64,000 nucleotides of DNA, taken from NCBI GenBank assembly GCA_964508715.1, contig CAZDUX010000001.1:324209-388208 (forward strand), in the 5' to 3' direction. The notes beneath the pieces were generated by a model, which was not told where the DNA came from, searched no databases, and saw only the letters and a list, made by a program, of their open reading frames with translations. Positions 34,952 through 44,117 of the stretch are shown here, piece after piece (position 1 is the first letter of the stretch; each line of letters begins with the position of its first letter). The stretch comes from JAKALX01 sp964508715. Its GTDB lineage: Bacteria > Chloroflexota > Dehalococcoidia > Tepidiformales > Tepidiformaceae. A program made the position numbers and the translations under genes.

Positions 34952-36388
34952 TCAGGCAGGTTGAGGCTGGCGCCAGCTAAGCTCATAGATACGAACCGGC
35001 TCATCAAACCCGCGCAACTCTGCGTGGCCACGGTCGGAGAACGAGAACCCCTTACCAGCAACGAGTTCGCGGACAACCAGCGAGGTGAGGATTTCGCCAC
35101 CTTTGGCCTGGGCCGCGATCCGAGCCGCGGCAATCACCGAGGCACCGAAGAGATCGTCATCTTCAGCAATCGGTTCGCCGGCATTGACGCCAACGCGAAT
35201 ACGGACCGTCTCGCCACCGGGGCCAGGTTGCTGGAATGCACGCTGAAGGGCAACCGCACACTCGAGCGCACGTTGGGCCGAGGCGAACGAAGCCAGGAAT
35301 CCGTCACCGAGCGTCTTGACTTCATCCCCGCCATAACGCTGGAGTGCGTCGCGGGTGACTCGTTCATGGTGACGAAGGAGTTCGCGGCCAACAGCGTCAC
35401 CGAGGCGCTGCATCATCGCGGTATGGCCCTCGACGTCGGTGAAGAGGAGGGTACGGAGTGAGCCAGCGATGGTTGGAGGTGGGCCTGGTTGAGATTCGTG
35501 GCTCGGAGAGGTCGTGGCAACCCGCGCGGGTGGTGGCGCCGGGCAATCCTCGGAGGCACCTTCATCGAGAAAGGCATCGATGATCTGAAGAACACCCTCG
35601 GAATCGCCGACGAATGGTGCGATGGAATCACCATCGAGGAGCACGAGACGGGCATCGGGGATGCGCGCGGCAAGTCCCTTGGCAACTTCAACACTCGACC
35701 CCTGGAACTTCTGCCGGTGCAGTACGAGCGTGGGCACCCTGACCTTCGGGATTTCGGGCCGGGCATCGAAGAGGGAGTAGCGGCCGAGGGCCGGGAAGAA
35801 GAGCTCGGGCTCGATGCTGTTCCGTGCAAGCATCGTGAACTGGTTAGCGACTGCACCGGCACTCCAGCCCACAGCACGGTGGAAGTAGGTGCGGATGAAC
35901 AACTCCCAGTCGGCGTTGGCAAGGTTATTGACGGCCTCCCGCTGTTCCGACTGCTGACTGTTCAGGCGTCCGGTGACGTCTTCAATCGAGGCGTGTGTCA
36001 TCCAGAGGACGAGCCGCGAAACACGTTCAGGGTAGCGTGCAGCAAACGCGAGCCCGAGGGGTCCCGCATAACTCGACGCGAGGATGGCGACACGATCGAT
36101 TTCACAGCGATCGAGGACTGCGAGGATGTCGAAGATATGGGCGTCGAGGGACAAATCCTCAATGCCGCGTTCCGAGAGCCCGGTGCCACGCGAGTCGTAG
36201 CGCACGATTGTGCGGGATTCGGCTACGTGCTCCCACCACTGGCGGAATCCGGGAATCTGCCATTCCACCTGGAGGTGGCTGAGCGGCAGCATCGGAAGGA
36301 CGAGCAGCGTCTCGTCACCCTCGCCCATTCGCCAGAAGGCGATGCTGACGCCGTCCTCGGTCGCCGCGTACTGGATAAGCGGGTTCAT
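34952..36388 (-). CDS. Alpha/beta hydrolase - class III nucleotidyl cyclase fusion
   Basis: A 478-residue two-domain protein. Residues about 1-275 form an alpha/beta hydrolase fold; residues about 312-475 are a class III adenylate/guanylate cyclase catalytic domain. The cyclase has both metal aspartates (Asp318 in LLFTDVEGHT, Asp362 in KTLGDGFLASF) and the adenine-selecting Lys358, followed by VRIRVGVNAGEPI and LFGASVIAAARIAAQAKGGEIL; it should make cAMP. In the hydrolase domain the nucleophile region reads ILASSYAGP (Ser106 kept) but the usual catalytic His position (normally DH.P) reads GDSIAPFVGD, with Ile256, so the domain looks like a ligand sensor rather than an enzyme. A Pro-rich linker (280-310) joins them. 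Confidence 0.9.
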   Translation of the reverse strand: MNPLIQYAATEDGVSIAFWRMGEGDETLLVLPMLPLSHLQVEWQIPGFRQWWEHVAESRTIVRYDSRGTGLSERGIEDLSLDAHIFDILAVLDRCEIDRVAILASSYAGPLGLAFAARYPERVSRLVLWMTHASIEDVTGRLNSQQSEQREAVNNLANADWELFIRTYFHRAVGWSAGAVANQFTMLARNSIEPELFFPALGRYSLFDARPEIPKVRVPTLVLHRQKFQGSSVEVAKGLAARIPDARLVLLDGDSIAPFVGDSEGVLQIIDAFLDEGASEDCPAPPPARVATTSPSHESQPGPPPTIAGSLRTLLFTDVEGHTAMMQRLGDAVGRELLRHHERVTRDALQRYGGDEVKTLGDGFLASFASAQRALECAVALQRAFQQPGPGGETVRIRVGVNAGEPIAEDDDLFGASVIAAARIAAQAKGGEILTSLVVRELVAGKGFSFSDRGHAELRGFDEPVRIYELSWRQPQPA

Positions 36389-36441
36389 GGGCCACCTATC
36401 CTACTGCACGATCATCGCATCAGTGTGAAGAAGTGGTCCGG

Positions 36442-37182
36442 CTATGTGCGAAGCAGCAGCCCGCCATCGACAACCAATCCCTGGCCCGTCACGAAGGCCG
36501 AGTCATCGGAGGCGAGGAAAAGGATCGCACGGGCAACATCGATTGGCTGGCCGAGCCGCTTCATCGGCGATTTCTTCTCCCACACGGCGCGGATGTGTTC
36601 CTGGGCGAAGTTCTGCCGCGTCATACCCGTCTCAATGGCCCCGGGTTCGATCCAGTTCGCCGTAATACCGAACTTGCCGAGTTCGAGTGCCAGCGTCCGC
36701 GTGAGGCCTGCCACACCGGCTTTTGATGCACAGTAAGCCGAGAGGCCGTAGTCGGTTCGCTCGGCCATGACGGATGCAACGTTGACCAGCCGCCCTCCAC
36801 CTGCCGCACGCAGGTGCGGAATCGCCGCCCGGCAGAGGAGAAAGACGCCGCGGATATTCACGGAGAACACGCGGTCCCACTCTTCGAGCGTTGCGACTTC
36901 GGCGAGTTGATTCGAGGCCGTGCCGGCGTTGTTCACAAGCACGTCGAGCCCGCCGAACTCCGAAACAGCACGACCGGCAAGGCGCTCACCGGCAGTCTCA
37001 TCCGCCACGTTGTCGAAGGCGGTCACGATGTTGGCTATGCCCCCGTGCGCTTCTTCGAGCCGCGTACCAGGCAGGTCAACGGCGAGGACGCGGGCACCCT
37101 CCGCGGCAAAGAGGCGTGCCGTGGCCTCGCCGATACCCGACGCGGCGCCAGTGACTATGGTGCGTTTTCCTTCGAGTCGCAT
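36442..37182 (-). CDS. Short-chain dehydrogenase/reductase
   Basis: A 246-residue classical SDR with TGAASGIG (residues 11-18), NNAG, active-site Tyr-Lys in SAYCASKAG and a C-terminal VVDGGLLL. VAVDL after the second beta strand suggests NAD(H) rather than NADP(H). The ATG at 37182 lies one base after the stop of the hydrolase gene (TGACATG), so it is the last gene of the four-gene coupled CaiB-CaiB-hydrolase-SDR operon. The substrate is unknown. Confidence 0.9.
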   Translation of the reverse strand: MRLEGKRTIVTGAASGIGEATARLFAAEGARVLAVDLPGTRLEEAHGGIANIVTAFDNVADETAGERLAGRAVSEFGGLDVLVNNAGTASNQLAEVATLEEWDRVFSVNIRGVFLLCRAAIPHLRAAGGGRLVNVASVMAERTDYGLSAYCASKAGVAGLTRTLALELGKFGITANWIEPGAIETGMTRQNFAQEHIRAVWEKKSPMKRLGQPIDVARAILFLASDDSAFVTGQGLVVDGGLLLRT

Positions 37183-37183
37183 G

Positions 37184-38164
37184 TCAGTTGCTCCTGTTGG
37201 TGAGGTCGAGGTTGCGGAGGAAATCAAGAAGAAGGCGGTTCACCTCGGCCGGCCGTTCCTGCTGGGTCCAGTGGCCACACCCTTCGAGGATATGGAGCGC
37301 GCGGAGGTTGGGGACGTTCTCCCCCAGCCGGGAGATCGCTGTCGGGTTCCGTGCCGGATCGCGCGAGCCACTGATGAACATTGCCGGCTGCCCGACTCTG
37401 GCTCCAGCAAGGTCGGCCGAGCGCTCCCAGTTCCTGGTCACATTACGGTACCAGTTGAGCCCGCCAGTGAAGCCCGTATGCTCAAACTCGCTGACGTATA
37501 CGCCGAGGTCGTGCGGTGTGAGCCAGGGTGGGAGTGAGGCCGGCACGGTGATGGAATCGATGAACCGGCCGCCTATCGGGATCGGCCGGAAACGCTCCTT
37601 ACGGGGCGCATCCCCAGATATGGACCAGAGGAAACCAAGGATCGAGGCTCGCACGTCATCGAAGAGTTCACGGTCGGCGAGGCCCGGCGACTGGAAGTAG
37701 TCGATGTAGAAGATGTGACCGGGACCGGCAGCCGCCCGCATCCCGTCGAGCGGTGGAACGGATGAACGAGGTACATACGGGACGCTAAGCCCCGCCACAG
37801 CCGAGATGCGATCCGGGAAGCGCAGGGCGGCGTGCCAGGCAACGGGTGAACCCCAATCGTGTCCTACGAGTACGGCCCGAGGCTCACCCAGCGTGTCGAG
37901 AATGCCGATGATGTCGCCGGCCAACGAGTCGAGGTCGTACGCATCGATTGCTTCGGGCTTTGAACTCCCGCCGTAGCCTCGCTGGTCTGGAGCGATAACG
38001 TGGAATCCCGCCGAGGCGAGGGGCGTGAACTGGTGCCTCCATGAATAGGCCAACTCGGGGAATCCATGGCAGAGGATGACCGGGAAGCCCGCCCCAGCTT
38101 CGAAGCAGCGAAGCCGTTGCCCGTTGGATTCGATGACCCGTGAAGTCGTCCCGGGGATATTCAT
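37184..38164 (-). CDS. Alpha/beta hydrolase, epoxide-hydrolase-like
   Basis: A 326-residue hydrolase. HGFPE near residue 34 (oxyanion), the Asp nucleophile in VGHDWGSPVAW near 102, and the catalytic His in EGCGHWTQQERP near 300 form the set typical of soluble epoxide hydrolases and haloalkane dehalogenase relatives; the Asp nucleophile excludes ordinary esterases. A lid region with FYIDYFQSPG and Tyr in NWYRNVTRNW could supply the epoxide-activating tyrosines. Its ATG overlaps the preceding CaiB stop (ATGA). Confidence 0.88.
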   Translation of the reverse strand: MNIPGTTSRVIESNGQRLRCFEAGAGFPVILCHGFPELAYSWRHQFTPLASAGFHVIAPDQRGYGGSSKPEAIDAYDLDSLAGDIIGILDTLGEPRAVLVGHDWGSPVAWHAALRFPDRISAVAGLSVPYVPRSSVPPLDGMRAAAGPGHIFYIDYFQSPGLADRELFDDVRASILGFLWSISGDAPRKERFRPIPIGGRFIDSITVPASLPPWLTPHDLGVYVSEFEHTGFTGGLNWYRNVTRNWERSADLAGARVGQPAMFISGSRDPARNPTAISRLGENVPNLRALHILEGCGHWTQQERPAEVNRLLLDFLRNLDLTNRSN

Positions 38165-39480
38165 GCGCTGGCGATGACCTCATCGGTGAACGTATCGGTG
38201 ATGTGGCCGAGGTGGCGGAGCCGTTCGATTTCGTCCTCTGCAAGGCCAAGGACTTCACGATAGACATAATCGTTGTGCTCACCGAATAAGGCTGGTGCCG
38301 TGCGGAGTGTGACGTTCGACCGGGAGAAGCGATAGGGCGGCGCGTTGAATTCGGTCGCCGGGTAGTCAGCCGTGGCGGGCAGGGGCGTCCACGCACCCAT
38401 CTCTCGGAGGTGTACATCCTCGGCGGCATCTTTCGCGCTCAGCACAGGTCCAGCGGTGATACCCGCGGCCTGGAGGTCACGAAAGAGCGGCGTGCAGTCC
38501 CGAGTCGCGGTCCATTCGGCAACTCTCTGCTCGATGGCGTCTTCCTCAGTGGCCCGTCCGGCCGCCGTCTCCATTGTTTCTGAAGCCGCCCACGATGGGC
38601 TGCCCATGAAGCGGACGAGTGCTGCCCACTCGGCATCGTTTCGACAGCTGATTGCAATCCACTCATCGTTGCCAGCGCAGGGGAAGACCCCGTTCGGGAC
38701 GAAGCCTTCGACAGAGCGATTGCCGATCGTTCCCTGCGCCCGGCCGTTCCACGCTGCATCGAGCGCAGCCTGCGGGAACATCTGGGCACTGCACTCCACC
38801 TGAGCCAGTTCGATCAGCTGGCCCTCCCCGGTTCGGCGCCGGTGGCGAAGTGCGGCCATTACGGCAAAAGCACCGTGGATGCCGCCCCAGAAGTCGCCGA
38901 TGAACACCCCCACATTGGACTCGGGTGCATCCCCGCGGTAGCCACGAAGGATAGTGGCGCCAGCCGCGGCATCGATGTGCGCGCCATACCCCCGGCCCTC
39001 GATGTAGTCGCCCGTACGACCGAATGCTGGCATGTGCAAGATGACGATGTCTGGCCGCACCTCGCGGATCACGTCATCACTCAGGCCGAGCTTCTCCAAC
39101 GTCCCGAGGGCAAGGTTCTCCGCGAGTACATCGCTGACCGCGATGAGTTGCTTGACGATCGCCAGGCCCTCGGGCGTCCGGCTATCGACCGTGAACGATT
39201 TCTTGTTACGAAGGACGTGGATGAATGCCGGGCTATTATTCCAGGGCCGGGGACCGATCTCTTTCGGGTGTCCGCCCATCCACGGCGGCAGGAACTGCGC
39301 AGTCATGCCATTGAGCCGCGGCGAAGCGGCACGTGTCATCGGATTCCAGATGCCCGGGTTTTCGACCTTGATACAGTCAGCACCCATATCGGCCAGGTAC
39401 ATGGTTGCGGTCTGACCCGCCCAAACCGCGGAGAAATCACAGATACGGACGCCAGCGAGTGGCAGGAACTCCTCGCTCAT
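38161..39480 (-). CDS. CaiB/BaiF family CoA transferase (second of pair)
   Basis: A 439-residue class III CoA-transferase family protein, which moves CoA between carboxylic acids. Family features: LAGVRICDFSAVWAGQTATMYLADMGADCIKVE at the N-terminus, NKKSFTVDSRTPEG near 92, DVLAENLALGTLEKLGLS, AFGRTGDYIEGRGYGAHIDAAAG near 160 with an Asp that may be the catalytic one, and the glycine loop VGVFIGDFWGGIHGAFAVMAAL. ATGA overlaps at both ends couple it to the other CaiB gene upstream and the hydrolase downstream. Substrate unknown. Confidence 0.92.
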   Translation of the reverse strand: MSEEFLPLAGVRICDFSAVWAGQTATMYLADMGADCIKVENPGIWNPMTRAASPRLNGMTAQFLPPWMGGHPKEIGPRPWNNSPAFIHVLRNKKSFTVDSRTPEGLAIVKQLIAVSDVLAENLALGTLEKLGLSDDVIREVRPDIVILHMPAFGRTGDYIEGRGYGAHIDAAAGATILRGYRGDAPESNVGVFIGDFWGGIHGAFAVMAALRHRRRTGEGQLIELAQVECSAQMFPQAALDAAWNGRAQGTIGNRSVEGFVPNGVFPCAGNDEWIAISCRNDAEWAALVRFMGSPSWAASETMETAAGRATEEDAIEQRVAEWTATRDCTPLFRDLQAAGITAGPVLSAKDAAEDVHLREMGAWTPLPATADYPATEFNAPPYRFSRSNVTLRTAPALFGEHNDYVYREVLGLAEDEIERLRHLGHITDTFTDEVIASA

Positions 39481-40682
39481 GCAACAACCCCCATCTCACG
39501 CCATTCGGCGACCTCTGCCTCCGAACATCCCGCATCGGCCAGTACCTGCGCGGCGTGCTCACCAGGCATCGGCGCCGGCTTCTCGATTCGCCAGGGTGTC
39601 TTCTCGAAGATGTACGGGCGTCCGAGCATGGGTAGTGTGCCGAGCGTCGCGTGATGGATCTCGGTCCACAGGCCGCGTTCGCGGAAGACTTCGTCTTCAA
39701 AGATCTCCTTGCCAGTATTGAGGGGTGCAACCATCGCCCGTACACGCCGCGCTTTGGCCCAGATCTCGGCACGTGTGTGGCTCAACATCCACGGGTACAC
39801 GATGCTGTCGCACTCGGCCTTGGCATCGGGGTTTGCCTGGGTGGCGGGTTCCATCCATTTCGGGTCGCGCAGGGCATCGTCATCGACCATCTCGACAAAT
39901 CGCTGCCAGTAGTTGCCGAATGAGGCCGTGACCTCGACATACCCGTCGGTACACGGATAGATGCCACCCGCGAGGCCTGTCGAGGCGGCAATGGGGCGCT
40001 CCTGGAGCCGGCCCGAGAAGCGCCATGCGAGGATGGATGAAAACCGCCGGTCCACGTTATTGATCTGCACCTGGAAGAGGGGGACATCAACAAGCTGCCC
40101 GACTCCGTGCACCTCGCTGGCATGAACCGCACCCATCGCCGCGACCGCTGCCATCGCCCCACATTGGAGAAGTGCCGCTGTTCCCCCGATCTTGAGTGGA
40201 GCCCGGTCAGCAATACCGTGGCTGTACATCTCGCCGCCCATCGCGTAGAGCACTGTCTCGGAGAGCCGGTAGTCGCGGTAAGGCCCGCTCCGCCCGAAGT
40301 TGGTAAGCGCCACGACGGGGATATCCGTTGCGTAGCTGGAGAGCGTCTCGTAGTCGATACCGAGACGCTCCTCCTGGGCTGGTGATGATGCGGTGACGAC
40401 GAGGCCAGCCATCTTCACCAGTTGACGTACGACATCCCTCGACCTCGGTGATTTGAGATCGATCACGATGCCTTCCTTATTCGTATTGAGGAACTGGTAC
40501 GTGGCACTACGGTCGGGGCCGGGCTGATCGTCCAGGTACGGACCGAGACGCCGGCCGGGGTCACCACCGGGTGGTTCGACCTTGATGACGCGGGCGCCAA
40601 GGTCGGCGAGGAGTTTCGTGGTATACGGCCCCGCGATCCACGTCGAAAAGTCGAGCACAGTGAGGCCATCGAGGGCAGGCAA
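39477..40682 (-). CDS. CaiB/BaiF family CoA transferase (first of pair)
   Basis: A 401-residue class III CoA-transferase family protein: LDGLTVLDFSTWIAGPYTTKLLADLGARVIKVEPP at the N-terminus, NTNKEGIVIDLKSPRSR near 70, FGRSGPYRDYRLSETVLYAMGG near 128. At the usual catalytic Asp position after FGRSGPY the region reads LSETVLYAMGG, so the catalytic aspartate may be missing or displaced. Paired CaiB genes in one operon often form a heteromeric CoA transferase in which only one subunit is catalytic. It is the first gene of the four-gene operon. Confidence 0.9.
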   Translation of the reverse strand: MPALDGLTVLDFSTWIAGPYTTKLLADLGARVIKVEPPGGDPGRRLGPYLDDQPGPDRSATYQFLNTNKEGIVIDLKSPRSRDVVRQLVKMAGLVVTASSPAQEERLGIDYETLSSYATDIPVVALTNFGRSGPYRDYRLSETVLYAMGGEMYSHGIADRAPLKIGGTAALLQCGAMAAVAAMGAVHASEVHGVGQLVDVPLFQVQINNVDRRFSSILAWRFSGRLQERPIAASTGLAGGIYPCTDGYVEVTASFGNYWQRFVEMVDDDALRDPKWMEPATQANPDAKAECDSIVYPWMLSHTRAEIWAKARRVRAMVAPLNTGKEIFEDEVFRERGLWTEIHHATLGTLPMLGRPYIFEKTPWRIEKPAPMPGEHAAQVLADAGCSEAEVAEWREMGVVA

Positions 40683-40741
40683 TGGGCAGCTCCGCTGAAG
40701 ATGTTCGGTGTTGGGACTCTACCCCAGCGCCGAGACAGTTG

Positions 40742-41974
40742 TCAGGTTCGGGGGGCGCGCCGGTCCGTCATTGCCACGCCAAGGATCGGGAGGCCCGCAG
40801 CCGCGATGATGATGCCCGCGAGCGAGAACGCACCACGCACACCAAGCAGGTAGACGAGTGGTCCGGCGAGCGCGAATCCAGCGATATTCGCGCTCGAGGC
40901 GGTCATCGATGTGAGGCCCATGACGCGGCCTCGGTAGGTGTCGGGTGATTGCTTCTGGAGGTACGTTGCCAGGCAGATCTGGAGGCCCACAACGCCCATC
41001 CCCATGAGGGCCATGCCGGTAAGCGCCGTCTCGAAGTTCCGGGACTGGCCAACGACAACGGTAGCCGCGCCCGTCAGTGCGAGAGCGGCAGCACCGATTG
41101 GGAGCAGGCGCAGCTTTGGCCCGAGGGATGTGAAGAGCGTCGCGAGTGCCATCGCTCCGACACCTTCCGTGGCAAGGAGAACGCCGTAGCGGCTCTCCGG
41201 CAGACCCAGGGCCTCTTTGACCAGTGCCAGCGTCCCAGCATTCACTACGGGAGCGAGAAGCATGATGATCCCAATAGCACCAATGACGGTGCGCAGGTTG
41301 CTACTCCGGGTGGCGTAGCGGAGACCCTCGAGCGCTGCCCGGAACGGCGAGGTCTCGTCTTCGCCCGGCTCCGTCTGGATGTAGCCGATCCCTCTCACGA
41401 GGAGTGCCGATGCGACGAAACTCGCTGCATCGACCACGAGCACGAGCGTCAATCCGCCGGCGACCATGAGCCCGCTCGCAAAGGCAGGTCCGAGGATCAT
41501 GGCGAGCCGCGATGCAAGTTGGAGCATGCTGTTGGCCCGCCCGATCTGGTCGTCGCCGGCAACAGCGGGCCTGAGTGCCTCGGCAGCAGGGCGGCGAAAC
41601 GCCGAGAGCACCGCAAGGGCGAACACCGCTACATAGACGGCAGCGAGTTGCGCACCAACAACGGAAGCTCCCACGGCCAGCGCGAGGATTGCTGCACTCA
41701 GCATGTCAGCAATCACCATGATCCGGCGGCGCTCGTGCCGGTCGGCGGTTGCGCCGGCAAACGGGCCGATGAGAACCGTGGGAACGGCGGCGAGTCCGAG
41801 CAGTGCACTCACGGCGACGGTCGATTCGGTCTCTCGGTAGACGGCGATAGAGGCGGCAGTGTTGAGTACCCAGTCGCCAGCGACAGAGATGCCCTCGGCA
41901 CTAACAAGCCGGGCAAGGGCATGCCTGGCGATTGGGCTCCCGTGTCTCTCGGCCACTCGTTCCGCTGCTGCCAT
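40742..41974 (-). CDS. MFS transporter (MFS_3/enterobactin-exporter-like)
   Basis: A 410-residue protein with about twelve hydrophobic helices. It has the loop signature GPFAGATADRHERRRIMVIADM near residue 72, SAFRRPAAEALRPAV near 122 and the late PDTYRGRVMGL motif, which are typical of the MFS_3 exporter group. The N-terminus is soluble (MAAAERVAERHGSPIARHALARL). Substrate unknown. It is separated by 59 bases from the CaiB operon on the same strand and may be co-transcribed with it. Confidence 0.85.
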   Translation of the reverse strand: MAAAERVAERHGSPIARHALARLVSAEGISVAGDWVLNTAASIAVYRETESTVAVSALLGLAAVPTVLIGPFAGATADRHERRRIMVIADMLSAAILALAVGASVVGAQLAAVYVAVFALAVLSAFRRPAAEALRPAVAGDDQIGRANSMLQLASRLAMILGPAFASGLMVAGGLTLVLVVDAASFVASALLVRGIGYIQTEPGEDETSPFRAALEGLRYATRSSNLRTVIGAIGIIMLLAPVVNAGTLALVKEALGLPESRYGVLLATEGVGAMALATLFTSLGPKLRLLPIGAAALALTGAATVVVGQSRNFETALTGMALMGMGVVGLQICLATYLQKQSPDTYRGRVMGLTSMTASSANIAGFALAGPLVYLLGVRGAFSLAGIIIAAAGLPILGVAMTDRRAPRT

Positions 41975-42138
41975 CGCAGGCTGGCTCCTGGCGCTGCCTC
42001 GTTCTGCTCAGCCCGCCCGCGGGAACAATACAACGACGCGTCGTACATGCGAGCGAGTTCACCACGATGGGCGTCGACGCCGTAGTTCCTCAGAAGCAGC
42101 GGTTACCGGAGGCTTGGGCATCGATGGGGCCGGTGGAG

Positions 42139-42144
42139 TAGGCT
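42139..42144 (+). promoter_or_regulatory. -10 box (TAGGCT) of a probable leaderless transcript
   Basis: TAGGCT ends six bases before the ATG of the hemerythrin-domain gene; no ribosome site fits. Confidence 0.5.
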
Positions 42145-42150
42145 ATCGGC

Positions 42151-42690
42151 ATGCCGAACAGTGACACTCAACCAGCCGACCGTGTTGTTGGACCGCTTCG
42201 CGTAGCGCGGCGGCCATTACACACCGGGCTCCGCCAGGTTCAACAAGCAGCTTCTGCACTCGATGCGGACCCCCGTGTCACCCTGGCCGCCCTGGATACG
42301 GCGGTCCACTATCTGCGATCTGACCTCGCGCCGATCCTCCATGCGGAGGAGTTCGTGCTGTTCCCGGCCGTGGATGGGGTGATCGGCAATATGGGCGCAA
42401 GCGACATCATGCGTGCCCAGCACGCGGCCATCGTAGCGATGATCGAAGACCTGGAGCGGGTGGCCGGCGCTGCCCGTGCCGATGGGAGCATCGAATCGTA
42501 TCGGCAGTACCTGGTGCCATTGCTGCACGGGCTCTATGCAGCGGTTCGATTGCATCTCGAATCAGAAGAGGCTGTCTGGATAACACTGCTCGACGAGCAC
42601 CTGAGCGAATCGCAGGTGCAGGTCATCATCGACAATCTCGACCGGGTGTCCTCGGCTCATCGCGATCAGATGTCAGCCGTCAGTCACTGA
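42151..42690 (+). CDS. Hemerythrin HHE-domain protein
   Basis: A 179-residue four-helix protein with the iron-ligand pattern of HHE hemerythrins: an N-terminal His (RRPLHTGL), HAEEFVLFPAVD near residue 68, MRAQHAAIVAMIEDLE near 92, and LHLESEEAVWITLLDEHL near 130. Such proteins bind a di-iron centre and sense or buffer oxygen, NO or iron. The leaderless start is at 42151. The last seven bases overlap the convergent hydrolase gene. Confidence 0.85.
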   Translation: MPNSDTQPADRVVGPLRVARRPLHTGLRQVQQAASALDADPRVTLAALDTAVHYLRSDLAPILHAEEFVLFPAVDGVIGNMGASDIMRAQHAAIVAMIEDLERVAGAARADGSIESYRQYLVPLLHGLYAAVRLHLESEEAVWITLLDEHLSESQVQVIIDNLDRVSSAHRDQMSAVSH

Positions 42691-43493
42691 GGTAGCCGCT
42701 CAACGAATCGGAACACCGCATCTCGTACCGCCCCAGGCTGTTCAAGCATCGGCAGATGCCCGCACTGCGGTATGAATTCCAGCTTCGCACCGGGGATCTC
42801 TCGGGCCAGGCTCGCACTATTGGCGGGCGGCACCATCGGGTCGTCCTCTCCGCAGAGCACGAGCGTGGGGATTGTTAGCTCGTGCAGGCGGGAATGGCTC
42901 GACCACGCGTTCATCGCCTCTCGCTGGCGTTCGACCGCGAAGCGCCGGGGCGGAGCCTCGAGATCAACAGCGAGGCAGTAGTCGAACGCTTCGGGATCTC
43001 GTTCACGCCAGCCTGGTGAGGCCATCGCCTCATCCTGCCTGGCGAAGATCTCTTCGCGCGACATGCCAGGTTCGATGCGCATGGCCTCCGTCACGCGCTC
43101 GGTCTCACCAACCGAACCAGGCCCCCGGTGGCTCGTGCCGCAAAGGATGAGAGCCCTGATTCGCTCCGGGTGGCGCAGTGCGAACTCCTGGGCCAGCATC
43201 CCGCCGCGCGACCGGCCGTAGATGATCGCTCGCTCGAGACCGCATGCATCCATGACGGCGGCGATATCCTCGACCTCGCCGGCCACGGTATACGGTTCGT
43301 CTCGCCGCTCGCTCGAGCCGATGTTGCGGCAATCGAAGGAGACGACACTCAGCCGCTCAGCCAGCAGCCCCGGCAGGCGGCCCCAGTGGGCCATCCGGTG
43401 TGAAAGGCCAAGGACCAGGACGATGGGCGGTGCGTCCGCGCTCCCGAGCAATTCGTACGCGATTTCCCAGCCACTGCTCGAGGTTGTGGGCAT
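42684..43493 (-). CDS. Alpha/beta hydrolase
   Basis: A 269-residue alpha/beta hydrolase with nucleophile Ser in YGRSRGGMLAQEFA near residue 95, Asp in LVLCGEDDPMVPP near 215 and His in IPQCGHLPMLEQP near 244: a complete Ser-Asp-His triad. The ATG at 43493 begins MPTTSSSGWEIAYELLG. It resembles lactonase or enol-ester hydrolases of aromatic degradation (3-oxoadipate enol-lactonase type) but the substrate is not determinable. Confidence 0.88.
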   Translation of the reverse strand: MPTTSSSGWEIAYELLGSADAPPIVLVLGLSHRMAHWGRLPGLLAERLSVVSFDCRNIGSSERRDEPYTVAGEVEDIAAVMDACGLERAIIYGRSRGGMLAQEFALRHPERIRALILCGTSHRGPGSVGETERVTEAMRIEPGMSREEIFARQDEAMASPGWRERDPEAFDYCLAVDLEAPPRRFAVERQREAMNAWSSHSRLHELTIPTLVLCGEDDPMVPPANSASLAREIPGAKLEFIPQCGHLPMLEQPGAVRDAVFRFVERLPQ

Positions 43494-43604
43494 CACCGGC
43501 CTCCGTAGCGAATGATGGACATCGTACGCTCCGGCCTCAGCCTCGCCCATAACACCGCGACCGCAGGCCGGGGTGTTTTCGCTGCGCGAAGAGAGCCTCA
43601 ATCG

Positions 43605-44084
43605 CTACGGACTCGCAGCGTCGATCGGCCGGGCGCCGGTGAGCCCCAGGAGATCAGCCACGGCAAGCCGCACATCCCACCCACGCTGGCCGGCACTCAC
43701 GAGGATAGATTCATGGCGTGCCGCCTGGGCCTCGATACAGACGGTGAACCCTTTGCCAATGAGGGCAAGAGCACTGATGCCACCAACCTGTAGCCCCGTA
43801 TACCGCTCAGCGTCGCGATGGCTCGCCATCCGGAGCTTCTTCACACCGAGTGCCGCCGCGGCGCGCTTGAGGTCTACCTCAGCGGTGGCAGGCATCATCA
43901 GGAGGTACGGTTTACCCCTCGGCGGGTCCTGTTCGAGGACGAGGGTCTTGTACACCAATTCGGGGGCGATGCCGGTGTGCGCTGCCACATCGTCGGCCGA
44001 GCGAATGGTGTCATCGAACTCGAACGTTTCGTGCAGGATCTTCTTGTGTTCGAGCATGCGGATGGCGAGCGGCTTCGCAGACAT
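43605..44084 (-). CDS. ybaK: YbaK/EbsC-type aminoacyl-tRNA deacylase
   Basis: A 159-residue trans-editing protein of the YbaK/ProX family that hydrolyses mischarged tRNA (Cys-tRNA-Pro in YbaK). Family features are LVYKTLVLEQD near residue 43, the AEVDLKRAAAALGVKKLRMA region near 68 and the glycine-rich GLQVGGISALALIG near 97. The usual GGISP reads GGISA. A -10 box lies seven bases before the ATG, so the transcript is probably leaderless. Confidence 0.9.
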   Translation of the reverse strand: MSAKPLAIRMLEHKKILHETFEFDDTIRSADDVAAHTGIAPELVYKTLVLEQDPPRGKPYLLMMPATAEVDLKRAAAALGVKKLRMASHRDAERYTGLQVGGISALALIGKGFTVCIEAQAARHESILVSAGQRGWDVRLAVADLLGLTGARPIDAASP

Positions 44085-44091
44085 GGCTAAA

Positions 44092-44097
44092 ACGATA
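44092..44097 (-). promoter_or_regulatory. -10 box (TATCGT) of a probable leaderless transcript
   Basis: TATCGT on the minus strand, seven bases from the ATG of the YbaK gene; no ribosome site. Confidence 0.4.
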
Positions 44098-44117
44098 GCC
44101 GCCCGTCCGTCGTTCCT

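Noticed and set aside
34952..36388. Functional esterase activity of the cyclase-fused hydrolase domain
   Set aside because: The expected catalytic His is replaced by Ile256, so an enzymatic call is not supported.
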